Notes: generated by a model not told the origin, from the sequence alone. Shown: positions 40,218 to 55,234, counted from the stretch's first letter. The stretch is DNA of 64,000 bases from Nocardioides sp. Arc9.136 (GCF_030506255.1 NZ_CP113431.1:2987001-3051000); one strand, 5' to 3'. A program made the numbers and translations.

Positions 40218-40874
40218 TCATACGCGTTCCGAAGACGAAATCCGGGTGTCGGTGGCGGTCCGGTTGTAGGCCACGAGCCGCATCGGCGCCCCCGGCTCGG
40301 CCTGGTCGAGCTCGACCCACCCGCAGTTGGTGAGCCCGTGCAGCGCGGCCCGCTCCTCCACGGGCCACCCGAGGAGAGCCGGGACGGCGTCGCGGATGGC
40401 AGCGCCGTGGGAGACGGCCACCCCGAGCTCGCCGGGGCCGATCGCGGCCAGCAGGTCGCCGACCGCGGCCCGGACGCGGTCGGCGACCGCACGGGCGCGC
40501 TCCCCGCCGGGGACCACGTCGAAGTCACCGGTCCGGAAGGCGGCGAACTCCTCGGGCGCCAGCGCGGCGTACTCCTCGTGGGTCAGGCCCTGCCGCTCGC
40601 CGAGGAAGTACTCCCGCAGGCGTGCGTCGTACGTCGGGTCGAGCCCGGTCTCCTTCGCGACGTACGCCGCGGTCTGGCGCGCCCGCGCGCTGTCGGAGGA
40701 CCACAGGGCGGCCGGACGCATCGCGGCGAGGACCACCGCGGCCGCGGCCGCCTGCTGGTGGCCGAGCTCGTCGATCTCGACGTCGAGCTGGCCCTGCACC
40801 CGGCGCGCCGCGTTCCAGGCCGTCCGGCCGTGCCGCAGCAGCACCAGCCGGCGGGCCGGGACCTGCCCGACCAC
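40218..40874 (-). CDS. Histidine phosphatase (phosphoglycerate-mutase-like)
   Basis: 218 residues. LVLLRHGRTAWNAARRVQGQLDVEI carries the catalytic RHG, with Arg/Glu/His partners in ARARQTA, LREYFLGERQG and VAVSHGAAIRD. Family members dephosphorylate small phosphoesters; the substrate is not determined. GTG start three bases after rsfS. Last gene of the nadD-rsfS operon; a homologue occupies this position in many Actinobacteria. Confidence 0.9.
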   Translation of the reverse strand: MVGQVPARRLVLLRHGRTAWNAARRVQGQLDVEIDELGHQQAAAAAVVLAAMRPAALWSSDSARARQTAAYVAKETGLDPTYDARLREYFLGERQGLTHEEYAALAPEEFAAFRTGDFDVVPGGERARAVADRVRAAVGDLLAAIGPGELGVAVSHGAAIRDAVPALLGWPVEERAALHGLTNCGWVELDQAEPGAPMRLVAYNRTATDTRISSSERV

Positions 40875-40877
40875 GCC

Positions 40878-41255
40878 TCAGCGCTCGTGCGAGACGACGT
40901 CCGCGGGCAGCTGGATGCTCGGGCAGTCGCGCCACAGCCGCTCGAGGGCGTAGAACTGGCGCTCCTCCTCGTGCTGGACGTGGACGACGATCTCGCCGTA
41001 GTCGATGAGGACCCAGCGGCCGTCGCGCTCGCCCTCCCGGCGGATCGGCTTGGCGCCGATCTCGCGGAGCTTGTCCTCGACCTCGTCGACGATGGCCTTG
41101 ACCTGGCGGTCGTTGGTCGCCGAGGCGAGGACGAAGGCGTCGGTGATCGCCAGCTGCTCGCTGACGTCGAAGGCGATGATCTGCTGGGCGAGCTTGTCGC
41201 TGGCCGCGCGGGCGGCGGCGTGGACGAGCTCGAGGGCGTGGTCGGTGGCGGTCAT
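40878..41255 (-). CDS. rsfS: Ribosomal silencing factor RsfS
   Basis: 125 residues of the DUF143/RsfS family: [75 protein letters not shown]. Binds L14 and blocks 50S-30S joining under starvation. ATG overlaps the nadD stop (ATGA). The nadD-rsfS-phosphatase order is a conserved bacterial cluster. Confidence 0.96.
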   Translation of the reverse strand: MTATDHALELVHAAARAASDKLAQQIIAFDVSEQLAITDAFVLASATNDRQVKAIVDEVEDKLREIGAKPIRREGERDGRWVLIDYGEIVVHVQHEEERQFYALERLWRDCPSIQLPADVVSHER

Positions 41256-41899
41256 GAGTCTCCGAGGGTGGGGTCCGGCGGGTCGGCCACCGGGGCGTCC
41301 GGTGGGTAGAGGTCGTGCTTGGCGATGTACTGCACGACGCCGTCGGGCACGAGGTACCAGACGGGTTCGCCGCGGCGGGTCCGCGCGCGGCAGTCGGTCG
41401 AGCTGATCGCCAGGGCGGGGATCTCCACCATGGTGACCCGGTCGGCCGGGATCGAGGACAACGTCGCCTCGTCCATCGTGTAGCCGGGCCGGGTGCAGCC
41501 GACGAACTGCGCGAGCGAGAACAGCTCCTCGGCGTCGCGCCAGGTGAAGATGTCGGCCAGCGCGTCCGCGCCGGTGATGAAGTAGAGGTCGGCCTCCGGC
41601 ATCGCCGCCCGCAGGTCGCGCAGGGTGTCGATCGTGTACGTCGGCCCCGTGCGGTCGACGTCGACCCGGGAGACCGTGAACCGCGGGTTGGACGCCGTCG
41701 CGACGACGGTCATCAGGTAGCGGTGCTCGGCCGGCGAGACGCCCCGGTCGGACTTCTGCCAGGGGTCGCCGGCGGGGACGAAGACGACCTCGTCGAGGTC
41801 GAACCACGACTGCACCTCCGCCGCCGCCACGAGGTGGCCGTGGTGGATGGGGTCGAAGGTCCCGCCCATCACGCCGACGCGGCGCCGGCGCTCGGTCAC
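41252..41899 (-). CDS. nadD: Nicotinate-nucleotide adenylyltransferase
   Basis: 215 residues. [21 protein letters not shown] contains the (H/T)xGH nucleotidyl-transferase signature, [10 protein letters not shown] contacts the nicotinate nucleotide, and [13 protein letters not shown] is the second conserved ISST-x2-R motif. Converts NaMN and ATP to NaAD in NAD synthesis. GTG start is only five bases after the stop of the 51-residue membrane protein. Confidence 0.97.
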   Translation of the reverse strand: MTERRRRVGVMGGTFDPIHHGHLVAAAEVQSWFDLDEVVFVPAGDPWQKSDRGVSPAEHRYLMTVVATASNPRFTVSRVDVDRTGPTYTIDTLRDLRAAMPEADLYFITGADALADIFTWRDAEELFSLAQFVGCTRPGYTMDEATLSSIPADRVTMVEIPALAISSTDCRARTRRGEPVWYLVPDGVVQYIAKHDLYPPDAPVADPPDPTLGDS

Positions 41900-41904
41900 G
41901 GTGC

Positions 41905-42060
41905 TCAGCTGTGCTCGCGCCCGCCGCCGAAGGCCACGAGGGCGAGCATCATGCCGAGGAGGATGACGAGGGCGACGGCCCCGACGCCCCAGCTCAGGGC
42001 GTGGTCGACCTCGTGGTGGGACTCCTCGGCGGCGGCGAGGACGACGAGCGCGTTCAGCAT
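41905..42060 (-). CDS. Small single-pass membrane protein heading the nadD operon
   Basis: 51 residues: [20 protein letters not shown], then a hydrophobic helix (about 22-43, [24 protein letters not shown]) and the tail GGGREHS. ATG lies six bases after TAGGCT (42072-42067), so transcription probably starts at this codon and runs on into nadD. No function recognised. The leaderless promoter, tight spacing and membrane helix make it likely to be real. Confidence 0.75.
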   Translation of the reverse strand: MLNALVVLAAAEESHHEVDHALSWGVGAVALVILLGMMLALVAFGGGREHS

Positions 42061-42066
42061 GGGGGC

Positions 42067-42072
42067 AGCCTA
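42067..42072 (-). promoter_or_regulatory. -10 box (TAGGCT) of the small-protein-nadD-rsfS operon
   Basis: TAGGCT, six bases, ATG on the minus strand, in the 25-base gap after proA. Confidence 0.55.
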
Positions 42073-42085
42073 CCGGGCGCCCGGC

Positions 42086-43345
42086 TCAGCGGACGTGCCC
42101 GTCCCCCGTCACGACGTACTTGGTCGTCGTCATCTCGGGCAGGCCCATCGGGCCACGGGCGTGGAGCTTCTGGGTGCTGATGCCGATCTCGGCCCCGAAC
42201 CCGAACTCCCCGCCGTCGGTGAACCGCGTCGAGGCGTTGACCAGCACCGCCGCGGAGTCCACCTCGGCGACGAACCGGCGGGCCGCCCGCTGGTCCTCGG
42301 TGACGATCGCGTCGGAGTGGCCGCTGGAGAAGCGCCGGACGTGCGCGAGGGCCGCGTCGAGGTCGGGCACGACGGCCGCGGAGATGTCGAGGGAGAGGTA
42401 CTCGGTGGCGAAGTCCTCCTCGGTCGCCGGCACGACGCCGTCGTGCGCCGCGAACTCCTCGTCGCCGTGGACGGTCACCCCGCCCTCGCGGAGCGCGGCG
42501 ACGACCCGGGGCAGGAACGCCTCGGCCACGTCGGCGTGGACGAGGAGCGACTCCGCGGCGTTGCACACGCTCGTGCGGTGGGTCTTGGCGTTCAGCACGA
42601 TGGCGAGCGCGCGGTCCAGGTCGGCGGCGCGGTCGACGTACACGTGGCAGTTGCCGACGCCGGTCTCGATCACCGGCACCGTGGACCCCTCCACCACCGA
42701 CCGGATGAGGCCGGCACCGCCGCGCGGGATCAGCACGTCGACGTGCCCTCGGGCGCGCATCAGCGCCTGGACGGTCGCGCGGGAGTCGCTCGGCACCAGC
42801 TGCACCACGTCGGCCGGGAGCCCCGTGGCCGCGGCCGCCCCGCGCAGCACCTCGACGATCGCCGCGTTGCTCGCCGCGGCGCTGGAGGACCCGCGCAGCA
42901 GCACCGCGTTGCCCGACTTCAGGCAGATCCCGGCCGCGTCCGCGGTCACGTTGGGTCGCGCCTCGTAGATCATCGCGACCACGCCGAACGGCACCCGCAG
43001 CTGGCGCAGCTCCAGGCCGTTGGCGAGCGTGCCGCCCCGGACGACCTCGCCCACCGGGTCGGGGAGCCCAGCCACGTCGCGCAGCCCCTGGGCCATCCCG
43101 GCGAGCCGCTCGTCGGTCAGCCGCAGCCGGTCGACGACGTTCGGCGGCGTGCCGCCCTCCTCGGCGCGCGCGACGTCCTCGGCGTTGGCGGCGAGGAGCG
43201 GCTCGGCGTGGGTCCCGAGGGCGGCGGCCATCGCCAGCAGCGCGGCGTCCTTCTCGGCCCGGGTGGCCAGCGCGAGCGCCCGCGAGGCCTCGCGTGCGCG
43301 GATGGCGAGGTCGACGACGTCCTGCTCGGTGGTGCCGGTGCTCAT
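42086..43345 (-). CDS. proA: Glutamate-5-semialdehyde dehydrogenase (gamma-glutamyl phosphate reductase)
   Basis: 419 residues. [35 protein letters not shown] and the active-site region [40 protein letters not shown] with the catalytic Cys (SVCN) identify ProA. Reduces glutamyl-5-phosphate for proline synthesis. proB is not in the window immediately upstream, so the genes are separated here. ATG is six bases after TACGCT. Confidence 0.97.
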   Translation of the reverse strand: MSTGTTEQDVVDLAIRAREASRALALATRAEKDAALLAMAAALGTHAEPLLAANAEDVARAEEGGTPPNVVDRLRLTDERLAGMAQGLRDVAGLPDPVGEVVRGGTLANGLELRQLRVPFGVVAMIYEARPNVTADAAGICLKSGNAVLLRGSSSAAASNAAIVEVLRGAAAATGLPADVVQLVPSDSRATVQALMRARGHVDVLIPRGGAGLIRSVVEGSTVPVIETGVGNCHVYVDRAADLDRALAIVLNAKTHRTSVCNAAESLLVHADVAEAFLPRVVAALREGGVTVHGDEEFAAHDGVVPATEEDFATEYLSLDISAAVVPDLDAALAHVRRFSSGHSDAIVTEDQRAARRFVAEVDSAAVLVNASTRFTDGGEFGFGAEIGISTQKLHARGPMGLPEMTTTKYVVTGDGHVR

Positions 43346-43351
43346 GGCCGG

Positions 43352-43357
43352 AGCGTA
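43352..43357 (-). promoter_or_regulatory. -10 box (TACGCT) of proA
   Basis: TACGCT, six bases, ATG on the minus strand. Confidence 0.5.
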
Positions 43358-43432
43358 GCCAGGCGGCGCCGGCCGGGCTCCGCCGTCCCGGCCCGCGGTT
43401 TCCCCGGGTGACCGGGCGGGCATGAGCCGCCC

Positions 43433-44095
43433 GTGACCCGCCACCGCTCGGCGTACGCCGCCGCCCTCCTGCTCGCCGGACTCACCGCTCTCACCGCTGG
43501 GTGCTCCGGCGACGACGAGGCCGGGCCGGCCCCCGAGGACGCGGGCACGGCCTCCACCTCGGCCTCCGCGACCGCCGGCGCCTCGGCAGGCGTGACCGCC
43601 GGCGCGTCGGCCGGCACGACCGCGACACCGGCCCGGCTCGTGGCCGAGCGGAACGGGTCCGGCGCCTCCTGCCTGGAGCGGGTGCGGCGCGGGGACCGCT
43701 ACACCGTCCACGACCCGACGCTGGTGGCCGAGGGCGACGTGACGATCACGCGGGTCGACGCGGCCCCCTCCGACGGCACCGTCGCGCTGCTGGAGGACCA
43801 GCAGGTCGTGACCGTCACCTCCGAGGAGGGCTTCGGGCCCGGCGTCGCGATCGGCGAGGAGTGGCCGATCCGCGGCGACGCGGTGCTGCGCAGGAAGACC
43901 GACTGGGCCGCACGAGGCCCGCTCGTCGGCCGCGAGGTCGCCGACGGCGAGCGCATCCTCCCGCTGCTGGGCTTCCGCGTCGCGGCCACCGACGTCGTCG
44001 TCGAGGGGGTCGACATCACCTACGAGGGCGCCGACGGCGTCCCGCAGACCGTCCGGGCCGCGGTGGGCACCAGGGTCGCCGCCGGCGCCTGCTGA
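43433..44095 (+). CDS. Predicted lipoprotein, unknown function
   Basis: 220 residues. Signal segment with lipobox ending TAGC at Cys24, then a Ser/Thr/Ala-rich linker (about 25-66) and a folded domain with two cysteines (SCLERVRRG; final residue Cys). No family recognised. A four-codon frame (ATG at 43421) ends in TGA sharing bases with this GTG start. Separated from etfA by a 49-bp palindrome acting as a terminator. Confidence 0.72.
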   Translation: MTRHRSAYAAALLLAGLTALTAGCSGDDEAGPAPEDAGTASTSASATAGASAGVTAGASAGTTATPARLVAERNGSGASCLERVRRGDRYTVHDPTLVAEGDVTITRVDAAPSDGTVALLEDQQVVTVTSEEGFGPGVAIGEEWPIRGDAVLRRKTDWAARGPLVGREVADGERILPLLGFRVAATDVVVEGVDITYEGADGVPQTVRAAVGTRVAAGAC

Positions 44096-44118
44096 GCGCG
44101 GCCGCCCGGCGCCGTACG

Positions 44119-44167
44119 CGACAGGGGAGGTCCTCCCGCACCAGGTGCGGGAGGACCTCCCCTGTCG
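44119..44167. terminator. 49-bp near-perfect palindrome, bidirectional terminator
   Basis: 24-base arms beginning CGACAGGGGAGGTCCTCC (44119) and ending at 44167 around a single central base, giving a stem of about 21 bp or more. It separates the lipoprotein gene (+) from etfA (-), 19 bases before the etfA stop. Confidence 0.9.
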
Positions 44168-44185
44168 GTCGGTCGAGCCGGAGGC

Positions 44186-45139
44186 TCAGCCCTTGCGCTT
44201 GTTGATCTCCTCGGTGGCTGCGGGGAGGACCGAGTGCAGGTCACCCACGACACCGAAGTCGACGAGCTCGAAGATCGGGGCCTCCTCGTCCTTGTTGACC
44301 GCCACGATCGTCTTGGAGGTCTGCATGCCGGCGCGGTGCTGGATCGCACCCGAGATGCCGTTGGCGACGTAGAGCTGCGGCGAGACGACCTTGCCGGTCT
44401 GGCCGACCTGGAAGGTGTGCGGCATCCAGCCGGAGTCGACCGCGGCGCGCGAGGCGCCCACGGCCGCGCCGAGCGCGTCGGCGAGGCCCTCGATCGGCTC
44501 GAAGTTGCCGCCGGTGCCACGACCGCCCGAGACCACGATCGCGGCCTCGGTCAGCTCGGGGCGACCCGACGCCTTGCGCGGCTGCTGGGCCACGATCTGC
44601 GCCTTCTTGGCCGAGTCGGAGATCGTCGCGGCGAACTCCTCGACGGTGCCGGCGGCGCCGACCTCCTCCACCGGGGCGGAGTTGGGCTTGACCGTGATGA
44701 GCGGGACACCCTTGGTGACCTTGCCCTTCACGGTGTAGTTGCCCGCGAAGGCGGCCTGCGTGACGACGCCGCCCTCCTCGATGTCGACGGCGTCGGTGAT
44801 GATCCCCGAGCCCGTCTTGATCGCCAGGCGGGCGGCGACCTCCTTGCCCTCGTAGCCGGAGACGAACAGCACCGCGGCCGGCGAGGTCTTCTCCACCAGC
44901 TGGGCCAGGGCCTCGGCCTTGGGGGCCACCAGGTAGCCCTTGATCTCGGCGTCGTCGACGACGTAGACCTTCTCGGCGCCGAGCTGGCCGAGCTTCGCCG
45001 CGACCTCGGCACCCTTGTCGGAGGAGCCGAAGAAGACCGCCGAGGCCTCGCCCAGGCGGCGGGCCAGGGTGAGCAGCTCGAAGGTCGGCTTGCGGATCGC
45101 GCCGTCGACGTGGTCGACGACGACCAGGACTTCAGACAT
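44186..45139 (-). CDS. etfA: Electron transfer flavoprotein subunit alpha
   Basis: 317 residues. N-terminal ETF fold ([11 protein letters not shown]) and the C-terminal FAD-binding block [62 protein letters not shown]. EtfAB accept electrons from acyl-CoA dehydrogenases and pass them to ETF-quinone oxidoreductase. Twenty bases after etfB. Confidence 0.97.
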   Translation of the reverse strand: MSEVLVVVDHVDGAIRKPTFELLTLARRLGEASAVFFGSSDKGAEVAAKLGQLGAEKVYVVDDAEIKGYLVAPKAEALAQLVEKTSPAAVLFVSGYEGKEVAARLAIKTGSGIITDAVDIEEGGVVTQAAFAGNYTVKGKVTKGVPLITVKPNSAPVEEVGAAGTVEEFAATISDSAKKAQIVAQQPRKASGRPELTEAAIVVSGGRGTGGNFEPIEGLADALGAAVGASRAAVDSGWMPHTFQVGQTGKVVSPQLYVANGISGAIQHRAGMQTSKTIVAVNKDEEAPIFELVDFGVVGDLHSVLPAATEEINKRKG

Positions 45140-45159
45140 CTCTCGTTACCCCTCGGTCC

Positions 45160-45954
45160 TCAGATGAACTTCTTCGACACGAGGAACTCGGTCAGCGCGT
45201 TGGCGCCGGAGCCGTCCTCGTCCTTGACGATCTCGCCGGCGGTGCGCGGCGGACGGGCCGTGGTGTCGGTGACCTCGGTCCACGCCACCGACAGGCCGAC
45301 CTCGCCGGCGTCGACGCCGATGTCGCTGAGCGACCAGGTCTCCAGCGGCTTCTTCTTCGCCGCCATGATCCCCTTGAACGACGGGTAGCGCGCCTCGCCG
45401 GTCTGGTCGGTCACCGACATGACCAGCGGCATGGTGGCGCCGATGACCTCGGTGGCGGTGTCGGAGTCACGCTTGATCCGCACCTGGTCGCCCTGCGTCT
45501 CCACGACGGAGGCGAAGGTGACCTGGGGCAGGTCGAGGCGCTCGGCGAGCATCGCCGGCACGACCGAGCCGGAGGCGTCGGTCGAGGCCATGCCGCACAT
45601 GACGAGGTCCACCTTGTTCTCGGCGCCCGCCTTCTCGATGGCCTTGGCCAGCACCAGCGACGTCGCGACGTAGTCGGAGCCCGCGATCGCCTCGTCGGTG
45701 ACGAGGATGCCCTGGTCGGCGCCCATCTGCAGCGCCTTCCGGACAGCGTCGACGGCCTTCTCCGGACCCACGCACAGCGCGGTCACGGTGGCGCCCTCGT
45801 TCTTCTCCTTCAGCTGGAGCGCCTGCTCAACGGCGTACTCGTCGAGCTCCGACAGGAGCCCGTCGACGCCGACTCGGTCCACGGTGTTGTCCGACTCGAA
45901 CTGCCGATCGGCAGTGGAGTCGGGCACGTACTTCACACAGACAACAATGTTCAT
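45160..45954 (-). CDS. etfB: Electron transfer flavoprotein subunit beta
   Basis: 264 residues. MNIVVCVKYVPDSTADRQF, LSELDEYAVEQALQLKEKN, ALCVGPEKAVDAVRKALQMGADQGILVTDE and the ETF-beta signature VDLVMCGMASTDASGSVVPAMLAERLDLPQVT are all seen. Works with EtfA in fatty-acid oxidation electron transfer. A TAGCCT element (about 46008-46003, minus strand) is a possible -10 about 50 bases upstream. Confidence 0.97.
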   Translation of the reverse strand: MNIVVCVKYVPDSTADRQFESDNTVDRVGVDGLLSELDEYAVEQALQLKEKNEGATVTALCVGPEKAVDAVRKALQMGADQGILVTDEAIAGSDYVATSLVLAKAIEKAGAENKVDLVMCGMASTDASGSVVPAMLAERLDLPQVTFASVVETQGDQVRIKRDSDTATEVIGATMPLVMSVTDQTGEARYPSFKGIMAAKKKPLETWSLSDIGVDAGEVGLSVAWTEVTDTTARPPRTAGEIVKDEDGSGANALTEFLVSKKFI

Positions 45955-46081
45955 GGTGTCGGCCGGGACGGCCCCTCCTGTGCACTCGGATGTGCTCGTG
46001 AGGCTACCGCCGCGTCAACATGCACGAAACAGAGGCCGACGGTGGACTACCTCACAGGCCCGAACCCTGGCGCGGCGCCGC

Positions 46082-46408
46082 TCAGGGGCGTACGACGCGC
46101 TCGACGATCCGTCCCACGACAAGCCACGCCACGGCGCCCAGACCCCAGTTGAACAGGGCGTTCTTGGTCTCGGCGTTGCCCCCGTCGAACTGCTTGATCC
46201 CGTTGTCCCGGGAGAAGATGCCGAGGTCGACCGCGTCGGCGACGTCGAGCACGAACGAGACCAGCCCGTTGTCCCGGTTGGCGTCCAGGGCCACGCAGAG
46301 CGCGCCCACCGCCAGGAAGATCGCGGCGAGCGCGAACAGCGTCCACAGCGCGGTGGCGACGTTCGCCCGCACCGCCTTGCCGCCGGTGAGGCCCTTCTCG
46401 CGTGCCAT
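46082..46408 (-). CDS. Small two-helix membrane protein, unknown function
   Basis: 108 residues: basic N-terminus (MAREKGLTGGKAVRANVA), membrane helix about 20-40 (LWTLFALAAIFLAVGALCVAL), a polar middle with charged GIFSRDNGIKQFDGGNAETKNALFN, and a second helix about 85-104. ATG with AGGGAG five bases upstream. No family assigned. Divergent from glgX; 127 bases before etfB. Confidence 0.72.
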   Translation of the reverse strand: MAREKGLTGGKAVRANVATALWTLFALAAIFLAVGALCVALDANRDNGLVSFVLDVADAVDLGIFSRDNGIKQFDGGNAETKNALFNWGLGAVAWLVVGRIVERVVRP

Positions 46409-46521
46409 GCCGCTCCCTGTCCGTCGCGCTGCCCGCGCGGTGTCGTCGATCCCGAGGTCGTGCCGACGTGTCCTGGAACACCGTCGGAGGGCATTGTGCA
46501 CGGCGGGTCCCCGATGTCGGC

Positions 46522-46527
46522 GACAAT
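46522..46527 (+). promoter_or_regulatory. -10-like box (GACAAT) of glgX
   Basis: GACAAT, six bases, GTG at 46534. Confidence 0.45.
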
Positions 46528-46533
46528 GGCGCG

Positions 46534-48687
<2,154 letters not shown>

Positions 48688-48696
48688 GCCGCCGGC

Positions 48697-51273
48697 TCAG
48701 CCCGGCAGCGCCACCACCCCGAGCTCGGCCGGGGAGACCAGCAGCTCGTTGCGCGGCACCACGCGGACGGTGTAGCCGAACGCGCCGGCGTGGTCGAGGA
48801 CGACGTCGCCGTCGAAGCGGTGGCGACCGCCGTCGTAGCTCTCCGCGACCGTGAGCTCGGTGACCGAGGTGTCGCGCAGCTCGTCCTCGCTGGTCGTGCG
48901 GCCGTGCACCAGCTGCACCGCGACGTCGGCCGGGGAGAGGTCGCCGAGCGCGACGAACGCGCGCACCGAGAGGTCGGCGCCCACCTCCGGGGCGTCGCCC
49001 ACGCCGCTGCTCTCGACGTGCTCGACACGGACGCCGGACCACCCGGTCCGGACCCGCCGCTTCCACCCGGCGAGCTCGGCGGCACCGGCGTAGTCGTCGT
49101 TGAGCCGGCGCGCGTTGCCGGCGGCCGGGACGTAGAGCTGCTTGGTGTAGTCGCGCACCATGCGGGTCGCGAGCACCTTGGGCCCGAGCGACTTCAGGGT
49201 GTGCCGCAGCATCTCGAGCCAGCGGGTGGGCACGCCCTCGTCGTCGACGTCGTAGAACCGCGGCGCGACCTCGTTCTCGATCAGGTCGTAGAGCGCCGCG
49301 GCCTCGAGGTCGTCGCGCTTGTCGGTGTCCTCGACCCCGTCGGCCGACGGGATCGCCCAGCCGTTCTCGCCGTCGTACCACTCGTCCCACCAGCCGTCGA
49401 GGATGGAGAGGTTGAGGGCGCCGTTGAGCGCCGCCTTCATGCCCGAGGTGCCGCACGCCTCGTAGGGGCGCAGCGGGTTGTTCAGCCACACGTCGCAGCC
49501 GGGGTAGAGCGGCTGGGCCATCGCGATGTCGTAGTTGGGCAGGTAGGCGATCCGGTGCCGCAGCTCGGGGTCGTCGGCCAGCTGGACGATCGCCTGGATC
49601 AGCTTCTTGCCACCGTCGTCGGCCGGGTGCGCCTTGCCCGCCATGACCAGCTGCACCGGCCGGTCGGGGTCGAGCAGCAGCCGCTTGAGCCGGTCGGGGT
49701 CGCGCAGCAGCAGGGTGAGCCGCTTGTACGACGCGGCGCGGCGCGCGAAGCCGATGGTCAGCACGTCGGGGTCCAGCGCGGTGTCGACCCAGCCCAGCTC
49801 GGCGCGGGCGTGGCCGCGCTTCTCCTGGGAGCGCAGCATCCGGCGCCGGGCGTCGGCGACGAGCCGCTCGCGCAGCTGGCGCTTAACGTCCCAGATCCGC
49901 CGGCCGGGGATCTTGTCCGCGGCCGCCCAGAAGCTGTCGAGGTCGGCCGGGTCGGCGCCGACGTCCGCGGCCAGCTCGAAGACCTCGCGGGCGACCCAGG
50001 TCGGGGCGTGCACGCCGTTGGTGATCGAGCCGATCGGCACCTCGGCCTCGTCGAAGGCCGGCCACAGGCCGTTGAACATCTCCCGGCTGACGTGGCCGTG
50101 CAGCTGGGAGACGCCGTTGGCGCGCTGGGCGAGCCGGAAGCCCATCACCGCCATGTTGAAGACCGACCCGTCACCGCCCTCGTAGTCCTCGGCGCCGAGG
50201 GCGAGGATCCGGTCGACGGGCACGCCGGGCACCGGGCCGCCCTCGGAGAGGTACTGCTCGACGAGCGTGCGCGGGAACCGGTCGATGCCGGCCGGGACCG
50301 GGGTGTGGGTCGTGAACACCGTCGAGGCGCGGCCGACCTCGATCGCGGTGTCGAGGTCGAGGCGGGGCCCGCCGTCGTCGACCGTCAGCTCCCGGATCCG
50401 CTCCAGCCCGAGGAAGCCGGCGTGGCCCTCGTTGGTGTGGAACACCTCCGGCGCGGGGTGGCCGGTGATGCGGGAGTAGGCACGCAGCGCGCGCACGCCG
50501 CCGATGCCGAGCAGCAGCTCCTGGCGCAGGCGGTGCTCGGAGTTGCCGCCGTAGAGCCGGTCGGTGACGCCGACGTAGTGCTCGGGGTTCTCCTCGACGT
50601 CGGTGTCGAGCATCAGCAGCGGGACCCGCCCGACGCTGGCCACCCAGATCCGGGCGACGAGGTCGGGGCCGTCGGACATCGCCAGCGAGATCGTGGCGCG
50701 CGAACCGTCGGGCTCGCGCAGCAGCGAGATCGGCAGCTCGTCGGGGTCGAGGACGGGGTAGGTCTCCTGCTGCCAGCCCTCGCGGGAGAGCGACTGCTTG
50801 AAGTAGCCGTGCTTGTAGAGCAGGCCCACCCCGACGATCGGGACGCCGAGGTCGCTCGCGGCCTTGAGGTGGTCGCCGGCGAGGATGCCGAGACCGCCGG
50901 AGTACTGCGGGAGCACGGCGGTGATGCCGAACTCCGGGGAGAAGTAGGCGATCGACGCGGGCCCGTCAGCGGGGCCGCGCTGCTGGTACCAGCGGTCCTC
51001 GGTCAGGTACGCCTCGAGGCTGGCGCGGGCGGCCGCGAGCTGGTCGAGGAAGCCCTGGTCGCCGGCGAGCTCGTCGAGGCGCGCCCGGCCCACGGAGCCG
51101 AGCAGCTTGACGGGGTCCTTGCCCGTCGACTGCCACAGCGCGGCGTCGACGCGCTCGAAGACGTCCTGGGTCTCGGGGTGCCAGGACCACCGCAGGTTTC
51201 CGGCGAGGTCGCCGAGCGCGGCGAGCGCGGGCGGGAGGACAGGGCGGACGGTGAATCGTCGGATGGCTCGCAC
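48697..51273 (-). CDS. glgP: Alpha-glucan phosphorylase (GT35, actinobacterial GlgP type)
   Basis: 858 residues, as in mycobacterial GlgP. N-terminal DUF3417 region ([20 protein letters not shown]), [14 protein letters not shown] block ([38 protein letters not shown]), [10 protein letters not shown] and the pyridoxal-phosphate segment [22 protein letters not shown] with Lys613. Releases glucose-1-phosphate from alpha-1,4-glucan. GTG seven bases after TAGCGT. Divergent from glgE. Confidence 0.96.
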   Translation of the reverse strand: MRAIRRFTVRPVLPPALAALGDLAGNLRWSWHPETQDVFERVDAALWQSTGKDPVKLLGSVGRARLDELAGDQGFLDQLAAARASLEAYLTEDRWYQQRGPADGPASIAYFSPEFGITAVLPQYSGGLGILAGDHLKAASDLGVPIVGVGLLYKHGYFKQSLSREGWQQETYPVLDPDELPISLLREPDGSRATISLAMSDGPDLVARIWVASVGRVPLLMLDTDVEENPEHYVGVTDRLYGGNSEHRLRQELLLGIGGVRALRAYSRITGHPAPEVFHTNEGHAGFLGLERIRELTVDDGGPRLDLDTAIEVGRASTVFTTHTPVPAGIDRFPRTLVEQYLSEGGPVPGVPVDRILALGAEDYEGGDGSVFNMAVMGFRLAQRANGVSQLHGHVSREMFNGLWPAFDEAEVPIGSITNGVHAPTWVAREVFELAADVGADPADLDSFWAAADKIPGRRIWDVKRQLRERLVADARRRMLRSQEKRGHARAELGWVDTALDPDVLTIGFARRAASYKRLTLLLRDPDRLKRLLLDPDRPVQLVMAGKAHPADDGGKKLIQAIVQLADDPELRHRIAYLPNYDIAMAQPLYPGCDVWLNNPLRPYEACGTSGMKAALNGALNLSILDGWWDEWYDGENGWAIPSADGVEDTDKRDDLEAAALYDLIENEVAPRFYDVDDEGVPTRWLEMLRHTLKSLGPKVLATRMVRDYTKQLYVPAAGNARRLNDDYAGAAELAGWKRRVRTGWSGVRVEHVESSGVGDAPEVGADLSVRAFVALGDLSPADVAVQLVHGRTTSEDELRDTSVTELTVAESYDGGRHRFDGDVVLDHAGAFGYTVRVVPRNELLVSPAELGVVALPG

Positions 51274-51280
51274 GGGACCG

Positions 51281-51286
51281 ACGCTA
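51281..51286 (-). promoter_or_regulatory. -10 box (TAGCGT) of glgP
   Basis: TAGCGT, seven bases, GTG on the minus strand. Same hexamer and spacing as comEA. Confidence 0.55.
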
Positions 51287-51455
51287 GCGAGATTCTTTGA
51301 TCGTTCCAACCGTTTCGTCCCGATCGGCGGTGGACGGGCGGGACAACGGCGGTCGTACCCCGTTCGGGCCGCGCCGGGGTGGGTACATGCCCCGTACTCA
51401 GCACCGCCCCTCACACGGCGGCGCGACGACTTGCGCAGCCGTCGCCGCCCGCCAC

Positions 51456-51461
51456 TAGGTT
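51456..51461 (+). promoter_or_regulatory. -10 box (TAGGTT) of the glgE operon
   Basis: TAGGTT, six bases, ATG at 51468. Forms a 194-base divergent region with glgP. Confidence 0.6.
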
Positions 51462-51467
51462 GGAGAA

Positions 51468-53449
51468 ATGGTCGGACGCATCCCCGTCATGAACGTCATG
51501 CCCGTGGTCGACCTCGGCCGGCAACCGGCCAAGGCGACCGTCGGCGAGCCCCTGCCCGTGCGCGCCACGGTCTTCCGCGAGGGCCACGACCGGCTCGGCG
51601 CCGAGGTGGTCCTCACCGACCCCTCCGGGACCCGCCGGGCGCCGGTCCGGATGACCAAGCACGCCGAGGTCCCGGACCGGTACGACGCATGGGTGACGCC
51701 GGACGCCGGCGGCGCCTGGACCTTCGAGATCCAGGCCTGGTCCGACCCGGTCGCGACCTGGCAGCACAACGCCGGCGTGAAGATCCCCGCCGGCGTGGAC
51801 ACCGAGCTGATGTTCACCGAGGGCAGGCTCCTGCTCGAGCGGGTCCGCGGCGACCTGGACGGCAAGGACGCCGCCGCCCGGGAGGTCGTCGAGGCGGCGA
51901 TCGACGCCTGCACCGACACCTCCCGTCCCGAGGCCGCCCGCCTGGCCGTCCTGCAGTCCCCCGAGCTGGACGCGATCTTCCTCGCCCACCCGCTGCGCGA
52001 GCTGGTGACCGTCGAGGGGCCCTACCCGCTCTGGGCCGACCGCGAGCGCGCGCTGTTCGGCAGCTGGTACGAGTTCTTCCCGCGCTCCGAGGGCGCGACC
52101 CAGGACCCGGCGACCGGCAAGGTCACCAGCGGGACGTTCCGGACCGCCGCCCAGCGGCTCGACGCGGTCGCCGCCATGGGCTTCGACGTGATCTACCTGC
52201 CGCCGATCCACCCGATCGGCGAGGTCAACCGCAAGGGTCCGAACAACACCCTCACCCCCGGCCCGGACGACCCCGGCTCGCCGTGGGCGATCGGCTCCAA
52301 GGACGGCGGCCACGACGCCGTGCACCCCGACCTCGGCACGATCGAGGACTTCGACGCCTTCGTCGCGCGGGCCCGCGAGCTGGACCTCGAGGTCGCGCTC
52401 GACCTGGCCCTGCAGGCGGCCCCGGACCACCCCTGGGTCGTCGAGCACCCCGAGTTCTTCACCACCCGGGCCGACGGCACGATCGCCTTCGCGGAGAACC
52501 CGCCGAAGAAGTACCAGGACATCTACCCGATCAACTTCGACAACGACCCGACCGGCATCTGCCGCGAGGTGCTCCGCGTCGTGAAGCACTGGATGGCGCA
52601 CGGCGTGCGGATCTTCCGCGTCGACAACCCCCACACCAAGCCGGTGGCGTTCTGGGAGTGGCTGCTCAAGGAGGTGCGCCGCACCGACCCCGACGTCCTG
52701 TTCCTCTCCGAGGCGTTCACCCGCCCGGCGATGATGCGCGGCCTGGGCGCGGTCGGCTTCCACCAGAGCTACACCTACTTCACCTGGCGCACCGCCAAGT
52801 GGGAGATCGAGGAGTACCTCCGCGAGCTGGCCACCGAGTCCGACCACGTGATGCGGCCGAACTTCTTCGTCAACACCCCCGACATCCTCCACGCCTACCT
52901 GCAGTACGGCGGCCCGGCGGCGTTCAAGGTCCGCGCGGCGCTGGCCGCGACCGGCTCGCCGAGCTGGGGCGTGTACGCCGGGTACGAGCTCTACGAGCAC
53001 GTCGCGGTGAAGCCGGGCAGCGAGGAGTACCTCGACTCCGAGAAGTACCAGGTCCGGATCCGCGACTGGGAGGGCGCCGCGCGCGAGGGCCGCACCCTCG
53101 CGCCGTACCTCACCCGGCTCAACGAGGTCCGCCGCCAGCACCGGGCGCTCCGCCTCCTGCGCAACGTCGTCATCCACTCCAGCGACGACGAGAACGTGCT
53201 GGTCTTCAGCAAGCACGCCGTCGTGGACGGGGTGGCCGACGACGTCGTCGTGGTCATCAACCTCGACCCGCACGCCACGCGCGAGACGATGGTCCACCTC
53301 GACCTGCCCGCGATGGGCATGGAGCACGGCGAGTCCTTCGTCGTCCACGACGAGATCACCGGCGCCGACTGGAGCTGGTCCCAGCACAACTACGTCCGGC
53401 TCGACCCCTACCACGAGCCCGCGCACGTCCTGACCGTGAGGAGGACCCG

Positions 53450-53453
<4 letters not shown>
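51468..53453 (+). CDS. glgE: Alpha-1,4-glucan:maltose-1-phosphate maltosyltransferase
   Basis: 661 residues, GH13_3. [26 protein letters not shown] (N domain), then [48 protein letters not shown] (nucleophile Asp386) and [13 protein letters not shown] (acid/base Glu415); the 29-residue spacing equals that of characterised GlgE. Extends alpha-1,4-glucan with maltose from maltose-1-phosphate. First gene of the operon glgE-treS-pep2-glgB. Confidence 0.98.

Positions 53454-55230
<1,777 letters not shown>

Positions 55231-55234
<4 letters not shown>

Noticed and set aside
43421..43436. Four-codon MSRP mini-ORF before the lipoprotein gene
   Set aside because: Short and not supported by a promoter or repeat; likely chance overlap of ATG and TGA around GTG.
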